Positions 7,309-14,467 of a stretch of 39,531 nucleotides of DNA are shown here, piece by piece. The first letter of the stretch is position 1. Every line of letters starts with the position of its first letter. Source of the stretch: CAYOHP01 sp964403795 [NCBI: uncultured bacterium] (lineage in GTDB: Bacteria; Muiribacteriota; UBA6191; CAZXTJ01); assembly GCA_964403795.1 (NCBI GenBank), contig CAYOHP010000053.1:1-39531 (forward strand), in the 5' to 3' direction. The translations under genes and the position numbers were made by a program. The notes under the pieces are model-generated. The model was not told the DNA's origin and ran no database searches. It saw only the letters and a list, made by a program, of their open reading frames with translations.

Positions 7309-8766
7309 CTACCCCGGTCGTCCCAGGACCAGGCTGACGCCGATGGCCGCACCCAGCGAGAGCATGGCGATGGCCAGCTCGGCCAAGGCGCGGGTGCGGT
7401 CCTCGACCAGGAGCGCCCGGAGCGAGAGCGCCATGCAGGCGAGGCCCACCACCGGCAGGTGCACCAGGCGGGCATAGGTGAAGGGCGCTCGCATCGGTTC
7501 CATGCAGGCGAACACCGCGCCCCCGAGGTCCCGGACCTCGGAGGCGGCCAGGGCGGCCAGGCGCGCCCCCGAGGCCACCTCGGGCAGGAAGGCCAGGGCG
7601 TGGAGGGCCGAGACCGCCACCATGGCCTGCCACTGCCAGGCGAGGTCGACGGCCCGGGTGAGGTGCCAGGCGCCGAGCACCACCGCCGCCACCTCGAAGC
7701 CGACCGCGGTCTCCAGGGGATGGCCCGCGGCCCGTTCCGTAAGGGCGGGGAAGGTGGCCAGGAGAGCCCCGGCCGCGGCCAATCCGACCAGCCTCGCGAT
7801 CCACCTGCCGACCAGGGACGGCCTGGGTGCGAGCGGCTCGGCCGTCGAGACGGGCGTGCTCGACGCCAGCGGCCGTCGCTCCGGATCGGCGAAGGCGCCG
7901 GCATCACCCTCGGCCCTGGCCTTCGCCACCTCCTTGCGGACGAAGTAGCGGTTCAGGTCCCGTGCCAGCGCCCCGGCATCGGGGTAGCGCGCCTCGGGGG
8001 CCTTCTCGAGGCAGCGCAGGATGGCCTCCTCGAGCTCGGGTGGGATCCCGGGATTCACGCTCCGGGGACGGGGCGGGACCTTGGTCATGTGCATGACGCC
8101 GAGCTTGAAGAAGTTCGGGTCCATGAACGGGACCCTGCCGGCGAGCAGCCGGTAGAGCAGGACTCCGAGCTGGTAGATGTCGGATCCCGGTCCCAGTTCG
8201 AGGCCCTTGAATTGCTCCGGGGACATGTAAGCCGGAGTTCCCACCCGCTCGTTGGTCTGGGTGAGGTCGTCGGCCCCCAGCGGCTTCAGGAGGCCGAAGT
8301 CGCCCAGGATCGCCTCCGGGGGGTCGCCCATCAGGAAGATGTTCCCGGGTTTCAGGTCCCTGTGGACCAGGCCCTGCTCGTGGAGATAGGCCAGGCCCCG
8401 GCACACACCCTTGACGACGTGGACCGCGTGGTCGAAGGGCGGGAGCCCCACCGTCTCGAGGTACTTGTCGAGGGCGGTTCCCTGGACCAGTTCCATCACG
8501 TAGTAGAGGGTCGCCTTCTCCTCGCCCGCGTCCAGGACCTTGACCAGGTTGGGGTGGTCCAGGGTGCGGGCCACCTCGATCTCTCGCCGGAAACGCACCC
8601 GGCTGGCCTCGTCGGAAGCTGCCTGGGCAGCGGGCAGGACCTTGATCGCGACCTCCTCGCCGCCCGGCTGCTTGCCGCGGAAGACGAGCGCCATGCCGCC
8701 CTGCCCCAGGAACCCGGTGATCCGGTACTTGCCGAGCGACTCTCCCAGCAACTGGGGGACGCTCAT
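7309..8766 (-). CDS. Eukaryote-like Ser/Thr protein kinase with a C-terminal multi-helix membrane domain
   Basis: A 485-aa Hanks-type kinase with all catalytic signatures: glycine loop GQGGMALV (21-28), Lys42 in VAIKVL, Glu62 in the C helix, HRDLKPGN (135-142), DFG (156-158), and SPE (182-184) replacing APE. The kinase domain ends near residue 275. A roughly 45-residue linker leads to about 160 residues with four or so hydrophobic helices. This differs from the common bacterial layout of one transmembrane helix plus PASTA or WD40 repeats. The catalytic domain should face the cytoplasm. The ATG overlaps the upstream peptidase stop by ATGA, so the two are translated together and probably act together. 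The signal that the membrane domain senses is unknown. Confidence 0.9.
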   Translation of the reverse strand: MSVPQLLGESLGKYRITGFLGQGGMALVFRGKQPGGEEVAIKVLPAAQAASDEASRVRFRREIEVARTLDHPNLVKVLDAGEEKATLYYVMELVQGTALDKYLETVGLPPFDHAVHVVKGVCRGLAYLHEQGLVHRDLKPGNIFLMGDPPEAILGDFGLLKPLGADDLTQTNERVGTPAYMSPEQFKGLELGPGSDIYQLGVLLYRLLAGRVPFMDPNFFKLGVMHMTKVPPRPRSVNPGIPPELEEAILRCLEKAPEARYPDAGALARDLNRYFVRKEVAKARAEGDAGAFADPERRPLASSTPVSTAEPLAPRPSLVGRWIARLVGLAAAGALLATFPALTERAAGHPLETAVGFEVAAVVLGAWHLTRAVDLAWQWQAMVAVSALHALAFLPEVASGARLAALAASEVRDLGGAVFACMEPMRAPFTYARLVHLPVVGLACMALSLRALLVEDRTRALAELAIAMLSLGAAIGVSLVLGRPG

Positions 8767-10310
8767 GGATCGCCGTCCCCGGGCTCAGGCGACGGACCCG
8801 GCTCGCCCCTCTGCCGTTCCGCCACCAGCCGAGCGCGGACCTGCTCGACGAGTTCCTGGCCCCAGACCCGGTAGAGCTCCCCGAGGCCCGCTCCGGCCGC
8901 AGCCGGGAATGCCTGCTCGAGGCCGTCGCCGGCAGCGAGGCGGGCGACCAGCCGGGCCAGGACCGCGGGCCCTTCCCGCTCGGAGAGCCAGGCGAAGAAC
9001 AGCGCCGAGGTCCCGTAGAGCTCGGACAGGCGACGGGTGTCGACCGCGACGAAGCCGGCGAGTTCGCCGGCCGAGGGCAGCGCCTTGCGGCGCAGGGCGG
9101 AGAGCACCACCCGGTACCACTCGAGGCCGGGGCCCCCCGGTTCCAGACAGGTGGCGATGCCCTCGTGCACGAACCGGGGCGCCTCCCGCTCGCCCATCCG
9201 GGCCCGGATCGCGGCATGGGCGTACTCGTGGAAGACGACCGGTCGGAGGCTCTCGGTATCGGCCTCCGGGTGCAGGCGCAGGACCAGCCCGCTGGCGTGG
9301 CTCAAGGCCTCGCTGTGATGGGCGATCAGGGCCCGGTAGTCGGCATCGAGCAGGACCTGGACGGCCAGGGTCGAGGCCGGGAACACGTCGAGGGCGGTGC
9401 CCACCTCGGCGCGCGCCTCCTCGAAGAGCTGGCGCAGGACCTCGGCCCGCCGGCTCGCCACCTCGCCCGCGATCTCGATCCGGAAATGCCCGTCCGGATG
9501 CGCCTCGGTCACTTCCCCCAGGGGGCGCCGGGCCGCGAAGGTGGCGGCCAGCTCGGCCTCGCGATGGCGGTCCGGGGGCAGCGGTCCGGAGGCCCCCGCC
9601 CACCGGAACGCCTCGCCCGCGGCCTCGTAGCGCCGCAGCGCGAAGCGGAGGCGGCCCAGGTCGAGGAACAGCTCCCGGAGGGCCCGATCGGCCCGGGAGG
9701 CGGCCTCCACCAGGTCGGGCCGGGAGGCGAGACAAGCGGCGAGTTCGCGTTCCGCGGCCTCGGCACCGACCGGACCCGGCCGGGACGCCTCCTGCACCGC
9801 GGCCAGTTCCCGCGCCAGCATCACCTGCTCGGAGGCCTCCTCGACTCCCGCCAGCAGCACCCGGAAACCCCGGATCGCCTCGGGATGGAGGCCCTGGCGG
9901 GCTGCCAGGCGGGCGGCGGCCAGGTCCAGCCGTCGGTCGCCGGGCGAGAGGTCGCGGGCTCTGGCCAAGTGGCGGGCGGCCTCTGCCAGGCGACCTTCCG
10001 CCTCGAGCCAACCGGCGAGCTCCCGGTGGGCCCGCAGCAGGGCGGAGTCGACCCGGTCGAGATCCCCGGCACCCAGGGCCAGGCCGCGGGCCTGCTCGAG
10101 GTGGGTCAAGGCCAGTGCCAGGCGCTCACCGTCGCCCAGGAGGGAGAGCCGACGGGCCTCGGACTCGCCCAGGACCCGGGCGTCGCCGTCGCTCTCCAGG
10201 TAGGCGAGCCCTTGCCGGAAGCGCTGGCTACCCTCGCCCCGGAAGGCTTCGGCCGGCCACCCGGCCATGAGCAGCAGCACCACCACGGGCAGGACGGTGC
10301 GACGCAGCAT
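8763..10310 (-). CDS. Exported gluzincin (peptidase MA-like) metallopeptidase with helical-repeat N-terminal region
   Basis: A 515-aa protein with a clear signal peptide (MLRRTVLPVVVLLLMAGWPAEA). Residues about 25-290 are rich in alpha-helical, arginine- and alanine-rich segments that look like TPR-type repeats. The C-terminal part has HEYAH (361-365) and a downstream Glu383 in FVHEGIA, the HExxH..E zinc pattern of the gluzincin/MA-like clan. It is therefore probably an active zinc peptidase outside the cytoplasm. It starts 8 bp after a -10-like TACGCT and has no ribosome-binding site, suggesting a leaderless message. It overlaps the kinase gene by ATGA. The substrate is unknown; cell-envelope protein turnover is a guess. 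Confidence 0.75.
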   Translation of the reverse strand: MLRRTVLPVVVLLLMAGWPAEAFRGEGSQRFRQGLAYLESDGDARVLGESEARRLSLLGDGERLALALTHLEQARGLALGAGDLDRVDSALLRAHRELAGWLEAEGRLAEAARHLARARDLSPGDRRLDLAAARLAARQGLHPEAIRGFRVLLAGVEEASEQVMLARELAAVQEASRPGPVGAEAAERELAACLASRPDLVEAASRADRALRELFLDLGRLRFALRRYEAAGEAFRWAGASGPLPPDRHREAELAATFAARRPLGEVTEAHPDGHFRIEIAGEVASRRAEVLRQLFEEARAEVGTALDVFPASTLAVQVLLDADYRALIAHHSEALSHASGLVLRLHPEADTESLRPVVFHEYAHAAIRARMGEREAPRFVHEGIATCLEPGGPGLEWYRVVLSALRRKALPSAGELAGFVAVDTRRLSELYGTSALFFAWLSEREGPAVLARLVARLAAGDGLEQAFPAAAGAGLGELYRVWGQELVEQVRARLVAERQRGEPGPSPEPGDGDP

Positions 10311-10318
10311 GCGGAACG

Positions 10319-10324
10319 AGCGTA
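10319..10324 (-). promoter_or_regulatory. -10 element (TACGCT) for the peptidase-kinase operon
   Basis: On the minus strand TACGCT ends 8 bases before the peptidase ATG at 10310, in the 59-bp gap after anmK. Transcription would begin at or one base before the start codon. No -35 is evident. Confidence 0.45.
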
Positions 10325-10369
10325 CCGCGGGGCTGGACCGACCCCGAGGGACCCGCCGGGGAAGTGTGG

Positions 10370-11536
10370 CTACCCCGCAGTGACCGACCCCAGTACCCGC
10401 GGTCCGCGGGCCCCGGTCACGGCCGGGACGTTGCCTGCGAGTCCGTCGAGGGTCCGGTCGGCCAGGATCGCGAAGGCCGCCGCCTCGCGGGCCGCCTCGG
10501 GCACTCCGCACGCCTCGGTGGTCGCCATGGGAAGGCTGCCGAGCACGCTCCGGAGGCGCTCCATGAGCACGGGATTGCGGACCCCGCCCCCGGCCACCAG
10601 CAGCCGGGCAGGCCGCCCCTTGCGCCGGGCCAGGTCGAGGATGGCCTCGCCCACGATGGTGGCCGTGAAGCGCACCAGGGTGGCCATCAGGTCCGGGAGC
10701 GGGAGCCGCGGGAGGAGGCGGGCTGCCATGGCCTCCCCGAACTCCTCGGGCCCCGTGGACCGGGGCGGGGGCAGTGCCAGGTAGGGATGCCCCAGGAGCT
10801 CGGCGAGGACCGCCGGGTCCTCGCTGCCGGCGGCGGCCAGGCGCCCGTCGCGATCGAAGCCGTCGGCGATCCCGGCCAGGCGGCAGACCGCGTCCATGAG
10901 CCCGTTGGCCGGTCCGATGTCGTAGCCCTCGAGGGTCAGGCGAGAAGGATCGGCTTCGCTACCGAGGGCCGGGATCCAGGAGAGGTTGGCGACGCCTCCC
11001 AGGTTCAGGGTGGCGACCGAGGCATCCGCCTCGCCGAAGAGCAGGGCATCGGCCAGGGGGACCAGCGGCGCACCCTGGCCGCCGGCCGCCAGGTCGCGGG
11101 ATCGGAAGTCGTGGACCACCCGGATCCCGGTGCGCTCCGCCACCACCGCCGCCCGCCCGATCTGGAGGGTGCTCCCTTCGCGGTCACCCCTGGGAGGACG
11201 GTGGCGGACGGTCTGGCCGTGGAGGCCGATGCCGCGGATCCGCCCCGGGGCGGTCCCGCGTCGCTCCAGGAGATCGGAGGTGGCGGCCGCGAAGGCGATC
11301 CCCAACGCCAGGTCGAGTTCCAGCAGCTCGTCGACGACCTCCCCGGTCGCCTCTCCTGGGTTCGCCAGCGCCAGGATGCGGCGCCGGAGCCCGGGGTCGA
11401 GCGGGGCAGCCCGGTGCGCCAGCACCCGGTAGCGGGTCCGGGCCCCCTCCTCCGGCACCGCCGCCACCAAGGCCGCGTCGATGGCGTCGGCCGAGGTCCC
11501 CGACATCAGGCCGACCAGGAGCCGTTCAGCCTCCAC
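10370..11536 (-). CDS. anmK: Anhydro-N-acetylmuramic acid kinase
   Basis: A 388-aa enzyme that phosphorylates and opens 1,6-anhydro-MurNAc to MurNAc-6-phosphate during cytoplasmic peptidoglycan recycling. Diagnostic segments are the ATP-binding LMSGTSADAID (10-20), LHGQTVRHRP (105-114), DLAAGGQGAPLVP with Asp148 equivalent to the E. coli catalytic Asp, LNLGGVANLSW, and GYDIGPANGLMD. Length is close to the usual 370-390 aa. The GTG start at 11536 lies inside the end of the preceding gene (11 bp overlap), with GGAG upstream. No N-acetylmuramyl etherase (MurQ) gene is adjacent, so the next step must be encoded elsewhere. The presence of anmK implies a peptidoglycan wall and use of anhydro-muropeptides. 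Confidence 0.95.
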   Translation of the reverse strand: MEAERLLVGLMSGTSADAIDAALVAAVPEEGARTRYRVLAHRAAPLDPGLRRRILALANPGEATGEVVDELLELDLALGIAFAAATSDLLERRGTAPGRIRGIGLHGQTVRHRPPRGDREGSTLQIGRAAVVAERTGIRVVHDFRSRDLAAGGQGAPLVPLADALLFGEADASVATLNLGGVANLSWIPALGSEADPSRLTLEGYDIGPANGLMDAVCRLAGIADGFDRDGRLAAAGSEDPAVLAELLGHPYLALPPPRSTGPEEFGEAMAARLLPRLPLPDLMATLVRFTATIVGEAILDLARRKGRPARLLVAGGGVRNPVLMERLRSVLGSLPMATTEACGVPEAAREAAAFAILADRTLDGLAGNVPAVTGARGPRVLGSVTAG

Positions 11537-13295
11537 GGCTCCGCTCCTCCGTGTCGCTGCGGGTGTAGAGGTCGTGGTGGGCGAGGCGGTTGTTGGCGCG
11601 GTCGGGATCGGGATACCAGCCGGCGGGATCGATCTCGACCCGGCGCACCCGGCTGCGGGTGGTGACCTCGAATTCCTGGTCGGGCCGCTCCCAGGCGATC
11701 CGGCGCGAGACCTTCCCGAGGTCGGTGTGGAGGACAACCGGGACCGGAGCCCGGAGGACCAGACCCCGGGAGAGCCGGAGCCTCACCCGGGTCGTGAAGG
11801 CGCTGCCTTCGGATCCGTCCCGCACCACCGCCGCCCCGGCCCGGATCTCCTCGATCCGGAAGTCGAGACCCTGCCCCTGGTCGGTGACCAGCTGCAGGTA
11901 GCGGCGGGCCGCCGGGTCGGAGACCAGGCCCTGGAGTTCGTCGCCGCCGGTGGGGACCCCCTGGCGGCTGCCGAGGGCCGCCAGCACCGCCTTCCACCCC
12001 TCGGGACCGAGCACCCGGGAGAGACCGCGCAGGACCAGCTCGCCCCGGCTGCGGGAGTCCTCGGTCCAGTCCGCCACGGCCCGGGACCATCCGCCCCGTG
12101 GGCGCGGCTGCATGCGGCCTTCCCGGAAGGCTTCGGGACGCGGGGGAGGCGCCCCGGCGGCGCCCCTGGGGACCGCCTGGCGCACCAGGACCCGGGCCAG
12201 GGCCTCGTCCACCCAGGCCGTGGCGCCCGGGTCGAGGCCCCGGAGCCCATGCACGGCCCGCTCGGCGAGCGAGGACCAGGAGCGGCTCCAGTCCTGGTCG
12301 GGATCCAGGACCAGGAGGCCGGGACGGGAGGGGACCGCCTTGCCCGGCTCGGGGACCACGGCCACCAGCCGGCCGGAGTCGGGAAGTCCGAGGATCGCCG
12401 CGGTCCGGGCGATCACCCCGTCGAGGAAGCGCACGACCTCCTCGGCCCCGGCGCCCAGGCCCAACGGGACCAGGAGTTCACAGCGACTCCCGGCTGCCAG
12501 CTCCCAGCCACCCAGCTGCATCCCGGGAAGGGCTCCTACCGGGAGGACGAAGCGGTGGGCGGTCCCGAACCGGTCGGGAGCCCGTCCGGCGAGCCGGCCG
12601 GGCACCAGGGCAGAGCGTCCCGTCGGGGTCACCAGCTCGAGGTCACCGCCCGGGAAGGGTCCGGCCGCCACCGGTGCGTAGAGGCCCCCAGAGGCCAGCA
12701 GCGGCAGCGTCCCCGGCCCCTCGATGCGGGTGCGGATCCGGATCTCGAAGAGGTCGCGATAGGGCCGATAGGGGAGCTCGAGCGTCAAGGCCGGGCCGCG
12801 GCGGGCCACTTCGAGTCTTCCCCAGGGAGTCTCGATCCCGAGGACCTCGACGGCGGGATCCAGCCAGAGGGCGTAGGTCGTCCGATCCCGGGAGTCGGGA
12901 CGGAGGCGGAGACGGGTCTCGGCCTCGAGGACCTCCTCGCCCGGGAGGAGCACCAGTCGGGCCGCCCAGCCGTCCACCCGGAAGCCGTCGGGAATCGACT
13001 CGGGCCCGAAGCCCGGGAACCGTGGCGTCTCCGGAGCCGGTGCAGGCAGGGAAACCGAGGCCGGATCGTCGGCAGGCCCCCGGCGCGGCTCGAAGCGGGA
13101 GGGTGTCCGGGAAGCGGGATCGGTGCCGGGTGTGCCCCGGGGTCCGAGCTCCAGGGACATGGGTTGAACGGAGGCGGGCGGGGGCGGGGGCCGGACCAGG
13201 CTCCCGAGCCACCGATCGGAGATCGAGAGGTCCTCCCCCGAGGCGAGCCCCGGGCGGGCCAGGGCCAGGAGCAGCACGCATACATGGGGGCGCAC
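11526..13295 (-). CDS. Exported M1-aminopeptidase-like protein with a degenerate zinc site
   Basis: A 589-aa protein from a GTG with GGAAGG immediately upstream. It has a short signal peptide (LLLALARPGLAS), then a proline-rich segment to about residue 100, a beta-rich middle, and a C-terminal part resembling M1-type gluzincins. The region WVDEALARVL (from Trp361) corresponds by eye to the W(L/V)xEGxAxxL segment of that family, and the C-terminal VEIDPAGWYPDPDRANNRL is typical of M1-like proteins. The zinc motif HExxH is missing: the equivalent place reads ERAVH, with no HExxH elsewhere. It is therefore probably a non-catalytic scaffold or binding protein. It overlaps anmK by 11 bp, suggesting a cell-wall role, but this is inferred. 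Confidence 0.7.
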   Translation of the reverse strand: MRPHVCVLLLALARPGLASGEDLSISDRWLGSLVRPPPPPASVQPMSLELGPRGTPGTDPASRTPSRFEPRRGPADDPASVSLPAPAPETPRFPGFGPESIPDGFRVDGWAARLVLLPGEEVLEAETRLRLRPDSRDRTTYALWLDPAVEVLGIETPWGRLEVARRGPALTLELPYRPYRDLFEIRIRTRIEGPGTLPLLASGGLYAPVAAGPFPGGDLELVTPTGRSALVPGRLAGRAPDRFGTAHRFVLPVGALPGMQLGGWELAAGSRCELLVPLGLGAGAEEVVRFLDGVIARTAAILGLPDSGRLVAVVPEPGKAVPSRPGLLVLDPDQDWSRSWSSLAERAVHGLRGLDPGATAWVDEALARVLVRQAVPRGAAGAPPPRPEAFREGRMQPRPRGGWSRAVADWTEDSRSRGELVLRGLSRVLGPEGWKAVLAALGSRQGVPTGGDELQGLVSDPAARRYLQLVTDQGQGLDFRIEEIRAGAAVVRDGSEGSAFTTRVRLRLSRGLVLRAPVPVVLHTDLGKVSRRIAWERPDQEFEVTTRSRVRRVEIDPAGWYPDPDRANNRLAHHDLYTRSDTEERSRGG

Positions 13296-13328
13296 GTTCC
13301 TTCCATCGGCCGGCAGCGACCGACGATG

Positions 13329-13334
13329 TACCCT
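13329..13334 (+). promoter_or_regulatory. -10 element (TACCCT) directly before a start codon
   Basis: The sequence GATGTACCCT places TACCCT 6 bases before the ATG at 13341, so the transcript should begin at the start codon. No Shine-Dalgarno is present between them. Confidence 0.5.
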
Positions 13335-13340
13335 CGGGCC

Positions 13341-13901
13341 ATGCATCCTGCGGATCCCGGAAGGCTGCACCGGCTCTCGGCGGCTGCCATGGGCGGGCTG
13401 GCGGTGGTCTTCGGCACCGGCGGCCTGTACCTCACCGCCGGCGTCCATTCCGCGGCAGGCAACGCCCTGCGTCTCCACTCCCTGCTGCTCGCGGGCTTCC
13501 TGCTGGAACTGGCCCTGCTCTTCGCCCTGCAGGGTGGCCTCGCCGATCTGGCGGCCGGGAGGCGCGGCGAAGCCCGGACCCCGGATCGGGAGCGCCGCCT
13601 ACGACTGCTCGGTATCGGGCTCTCGGCGATCGCCTTCGCGGTGCTGGCAGTGGTGGTCGCCGGACTCCCGGCTCCCGAGGAGGTCGGGGCGATCGGCCGG
13701 CTCTCCCGGGAGGTCGCCTCCCGGCTGGCGGACCGTGCCTCGGACGTGCTCTCGGTGGGCCTGGCGCTGGCCAACGCGGTCTTCCTCCTCGGGCTCCTGG
13801 CCCTGGCCGGATCGCTCCGTCGGCAGCCCCGCAGCGATGGGAGCACCACCGGGATCCGGCGGATCGATTCGTCGGTGAGGTCGGCCCCACCCGGCCCGTG
13901 A
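13341..13901 (+). CDS. Hypothetical four-helix inner-membrane protein
   Basis: A 186-aa protein with four hydrophobic segments (about residues 12-34, 43-62, 92-110 and 133-154) and a basic C-terminal tail. There is no signal peptide and no motif I recognise. It is divergent from the M1-like gene (45 bp between starts) and 88 bp upstream of ssb in the same direction. It is probably leaderless because the -10 TACCCT ends 6 bases before the ATG. The downstream spacing allows co-transcription with ssb, but no functional link is visible. Confidence 0.75.
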   Translation: MHPADPGRLHRLSAAAMGGLAVVFGTGGLYLTAGVHSAAGNALRLHSLLLAGFLLELALLFALQGGLADLAAGRRGEARTPDRERRLRLLGIGLSAIAFAVLAVVVAGLPAPEEVGAIGRLSREVASRLADRASDVLSVGLALANAVFLLGLLALAGSLRRQPRSDGSTTGIRRIDSSVRSAPPGP

Positions 13902-13952
13902 CAGCGCGTGTGGGGAGACGTCCCGGGTCCCCGACGCGGATCCTCCGTGCCT

Positions 13953-13970
13953 CCGACCCGAGCGGGTCGG
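13953..13970. promoter_or_regulatory. Perfect 8-bp inverted repeat in the ssb leader
   Basis: CCGACCCG-AG-CGGGTCGG lies 19 bp before the ssb ATG. It could be an operator or an RNA hairpin close to the ribosome-binding site. It does not match a known LexA box that I can recall. Confidence 0.35.
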
Positions 13971-13989
13971 ACCGAACGAAGGATGAAAG

Positions 13990-14379
13990 ATGCCGAATTT
14001 CAACGCCGTGATCCTGATGGGGCACCTGACCGCCAAGCCCGAGCTCCTGCACGCCCAGTCGGGCAAGTCCTGGTGCAAGTTCTCGGTGGCCGTGAACGAA
14101 TACTTCTCGACCAAGGACGGGGAGCCCTCGGAACGGGTCAGCTTCATCGACGTCGCATGTTTCGGCCGCCAGGCCGAGGCGATCTGCCGCTACCTCGACA
14201 AGGGCGACCCGATCCTGGTGGACGGTCGCCTCACCCAGGACCGCTGGGAGACCGAGGACGGCCAGAAGCGGAACAAGCTCCGGGTCACCATGCGCCGCTT
14301 CGAGTTCGTGGGGGGCCGGCCCAAGGGCTCGCCCAGTCCCCACGAGGACTACGACGAGAGCGGCGAACTGGCGGCCTGA
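13990..14379 (+). CDS. ssb: Single-stranded DNA-binding protein lacking the usual acidic C-terminal tip
   Basis: A 129-aa OB-fold protein (residues about 3-110) beginning MPNFNAVILMGHLTAKPELL, a standard bacterial SSB N-terminus. It would bind single-stranded DNA as a tetramer in replication and repair. At 129 aa it is shorter than E. coli SSB (178 aa), with little linker after the OB fold. The tail ends DYDESGELAA, not the DDDIPF-like tip that recruits partner proteins. It may be a secondary SSB or belong to a lineage with a diverged tip. AAGG precedes the ATG by 7 bases. A strong inverted repeat lies in the leader. Confidence 0.92.
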   Translation: MPNFNAVILMGHLTAKPELLHAQSGKSWCKFSVAVNEYFSTKDGEPSERVSFIDVACFGRQAEAICRYLDKGDPILVDGRLTQDRWETEDGQKRNKLRVTMRRFEFVGGRPKGSPSPHEDYDESGELAA

Positions 14380-14443
14380 TCCAGGGGTCCTGGCGTCCCC
14401 GGCCCGGCGGGTCTCCTCCCCCCGGCCGGGTCGGGGCGTCCTG

Positions 14444-14467
14444 CCCCGGGGCCCACGGACCCCGGGG
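14444..14467. terminator. Bidirectional hairpin between ssb and the Rossmann-fold gene
   Basis: CCCCGGGG (14444-14451) repeats as CCCCGGGG (14460-14467) around an 8-base loop, giving an 8-bp GC stem between convergent genes and abutting the minus-strand stop codon. A further CCCGGC/GCCGGG pairing occurs just upstream (14402-14430). There is no T-run, so efficiency is uncertain. Confidence 0.4.

Noticed and set aside
7123-8874. 583-codon plus-strand frame opposite the kinase gene
   Set aside because: The kinase on the minus strand has every catalytic motif. The opposite frame has no recognisable motif or start signal.
11481-13340. Upstream extension of the membrane protein to give an 806-aa product
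   Set aside because: The first 620 codons lie antisense to the M1-like gene and look like random GC-rich translation. A -10 element and ATG at 13341 mark the real start.
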